Assembly: GCA_022844125.1 (NCBI GenBank)
Contig: JALHMI010000006.1
Span: 62,001-126,000 of the forward strand
DNA length: 64,000 nucleotides
Direction: 5' to 3'
DNA from: Pirellulales bacterium
GTDB lineage: Bacteria; Planctomycetota; Planctomycetia; Pirellulales; PALSA-1355
Positions 59,685 through 64,000 of the stretch are shown here, piece after piece (position 1 is the first letter of the stretch; every line of letters starts with the position of its first letter). The notes under the pieces are model-generated. The model saw only the letters and a program-made list of their open reading frames with translations. It searched no databases and was not told where the DNA came from. The translations under genes were made by a program, and so were the position numbers.

Positions 59685-60686
59685 TTATTCTTCATGAAGC
59701 GGCCAAGGAGAACTCTCACGCCATCGCTGTGGTGCTTCGTCGGCAGGCGCCGGTTCGGAGACGTCGTCGCCCGGGCTTGTTACGACCACGATCTCTACGC
59801 CGCCCGGTTCGGGCCCGATCTGGCTTGTGCCGAGATGCGGGATGAACGGGGCGAGCAAGTACTGCCGGACCAGGTACCAGGCGAGCCCAGGCTCGTTCAA
59901 CCGGGGATCGATCGTGTGTGCGATCTTGGCGTGGGCGGCTGGTAGTTCGCTCCAATGCAGGCCCGGGTGATCGTGGTGGGCCGTGTGATAGCCATTGTTG
60001 AAGAAGCAGAAGTTGAAGAGCTGGCTGGTGAAATTGCGGGAATGATCTCGCTCGCTTCCGCCGTGGGTGTGCACGTGCTGGATATAATTGAAGAACATGA
60101 TCACGGAGACCGAGCAAAAGGCGGGCACCACCAGCGAAAAGAACCAGACGAAGAAACCGAGCCGCTCGTGAAAGTGCAGCGCGATCGAAAGGAGCAGCGT
60201 GCCCAGGAAGAACGCGCCCCAGAAGGCATATTGAAAGAGAATGCGGCGGTAGAGATTCTGGTTCGATTGCCTGGCTCGCTGCACATAGCGCTCGATCGGC
60301 TCGCGCTGGAAATAGCTCGATACGAAAAAGTAGGTCGCCGCGACCAGCAGGTTGTGGCGGTTTGTGTAGCGCCAGGTGATCGTGGCATCGCCGCGACAAT
60401 TGACGAACTGATGGTGATTCAAATTGTGGGTCGGCACCCACATCATGGTGGGGTAGCCGTAAAAGATCGTCAGCACGTGCCCGAACACGTTGTTGGCCCG
60501 CTTGCTGTCGAACGTGGGACAATGATTGTGGTTGTGGGCGATCGTGCCGCAGGCGATCGCCAGGTAGCAACTGAACGGCAAGACGTAGAGGACCGTTTGC
60601 GGCCAGTTGAACTGGAGTAAAACCAGCGCCCCGGCCATCGCGACCCAGAGCAGGGTGCGATAGTCCGCGGAATTCCGTAGTCGCAT
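59685..60686 (-). CDS. Membrane fatty acid desaturase
   Basis: A 333-residue integral membrane di-iron desaturase. ATG 60686 is chosen, with GGAAGGA upstream; a longer frame adds 24 residues without membrane character. Three histidine boxes coordinate iron: HNHNH (51-55), HNLNHH (87-92) and HTAHH in GYHTAHHDHPG. Hydrophobic spans occur near 12-32, 35-50, 108-125, 160-185 and 190-215. It introduces a double bond in acyl chains, adjusting membrane fluidity. The C-terminal ~50 residues are a polar, acidic extension. It is a single gene facing the convergent repeat-tail protein. Confidence 0.88.
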   Translation of the reverse strand: MRLRNSADYRTLLWVAMAGALVLLQFNWPQTVLYVLPFSCYLAIACGTIAHNHNHCPTFDSKRANNVFGHVLTIFYGYPTMMWVPTHNLNHHQFVNCRGDATITWRYTNRHNLLVAATYFFVSSYFQREPIERYVQRARQSNQNLYRRILFQYAFWGAFFLGTLLLSIALHFHERLGFFVWFFSLVVPAFCSVSVIMFFNYIQHVHTHGGSERDHSRNFTSQLFNFCFFNNGYHTAHHDHPGLHWSELPAAHAKIAHTIDPRLNEPGLAWYLVRQYLLAPFIPHLGTSQIGPEPGGVEIVVVTSPGDDVSEPAPADEAPQRWRESSPWPLHEE

Positions 60687-61152
60687 CGAGAGTCCTTCCG
60701 TGCGCGCAGCTGAGCGTTGCGGTGAATCGAACCAGCCAGCCAACCGTGGCGTTCCCAACTCGAACAGATTGAACTAGCCGCCTGACTGCGATTGCTGGTG
60801 CGTGCTGGGCCACTCCGTCGAACCGACACTATGCTCCGAGGGGTGGAGCCTGAAGCCGATCCGGTGGCGCAGCGTGTGGAGGTCATTCTAGCAACTGGGC
60901 TGGGCGCCCACGTGGTCAAACTTCTGGCTATTTGTCGGCTCTCGCTGACGCGGGAGGTTCTGCTGAGAGGATCGCGCGGCAATCAGCCCCTTGATAATCC
61001 GCCCCCGATCATGGTAATTTTGAGGGATTTTAGACCGGAACCAAAGTCGGCCCTAAGTCTTTGTGACCCTGAAATGACCGGGGCTCAAAGGTGACGGCTC
61101 TGGAATCGCTCGCTTCCAGCCAACCGTGTCCCAGGGGAAGGTAAACCAAACC
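60687..61152. other. Interval between divergent desaturase and carB
   Basis: These ~465 bases hold the upstream regions of the desaturase (reverse) and carB (forward) genes. No gene, repeat or terminator is seen. GGGGAAGG at 61133-61140 lies about 12 nt before the carB start. No pyrimidine- or arginine-type operator was recognised. Confidence 0.4.

Positions 61153-64000
<2,848 letters not shown>

Overview
The window looks like a chromosomal segment of a planctomycete, most probably of the Pirellula/Rhodopirellula/Blastopirellula group. The evidence is the gene content: three DUF1501 proteins, a DUF1549/DUF1553 cytochrome-type protein (PSCyt family), a giant PVC-type dehydrogenase/HEAT/PA14/cytochrome fusion, several Tat-exported proteins found mainly in this phylum, many small secreted proteins, and two large Ser/Thr kinases. 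GC content is high and genes are loosely spaced with few long operons. No rRNA, tRNA or CRISPR array was seen.

Layout. 1-3 kb: an exported Ig-like protein (partial), a secreted beta-propeller-like protein, and two tandem small secreted paralogues. 3-6 kb: a DUF433 antitoxin-like gene, a type II NADH dehydrogenase, and an overlapping CinA-like/nucleotidyltransferase fusion. 6-14 kb: a signalling block with a coiled-coil membrane protein, an FHA protein, a membrane-anchored Ser/Thr kinase, an overlapping membrane coiled-coil protein, and a convergent gene that fuses a 2-Cys peroxiredoxin to a Ser/Thr kinase. 14-16 kb: a Tat-exported protein of unknown function that has two paralogues at 38.6-41.2 kb. 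16.8-18.4 kb: a RAYT (REP-associated tyrosine transposase) gene flanked by three copies on each side of a ~147 bp palindromic element, with further single copies at 47.5 and 58.0 kb. 18.5-23 kb: DUF1501 plus DUF1549/DUF1553.

23-32 kb: thioesterase, membrane protein, alcohol dehydrogenase, then a stress and redox cluster (BON protein, tandem universal stress protein, c-type cytochrome, single universal stress protein) next to a sigma-54 response regulator and a globin-coupled histidine kinase. Two sites that fit the sigma-54 -24/-12 consensus lie before the BON gene and before the single USP gene, so the cluster may be the regulon of this two-component pair.

32-38 kb: an MFS transporter, then an accessory island of lower GC and unfamiliar genes. 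It holds a repeat-containing proline-rich protein, a hairpin with a U-tract, a small helical protein overlapping a 447-residue polymorphic-toxin-like protein with a C-terminal HNH/Endo VII-type domain, a putative cognate immunity gene and two SUKH-type immunity genes. This is the best candidate for a little-described system in the window.

38-64 kb: secreted peroxiredoxin, the two paralogues noted above with a creatininase-family enzyme, a PQQ-type propeller, the giant dehydrogenase fusion, DUF1501, an Lhr-type helicase, a ParD antitoxin with a broken ParE toxin, YihY/BrkB, an NADP-dependent oxidoreductase, another DUF1501, a methyltransferase, a repeat-tailed membrane protein, a fatty acid desaturase and the first ~950 codons of carB. 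Several short dispersed palindromic repeat families fill the intergenic spaces.
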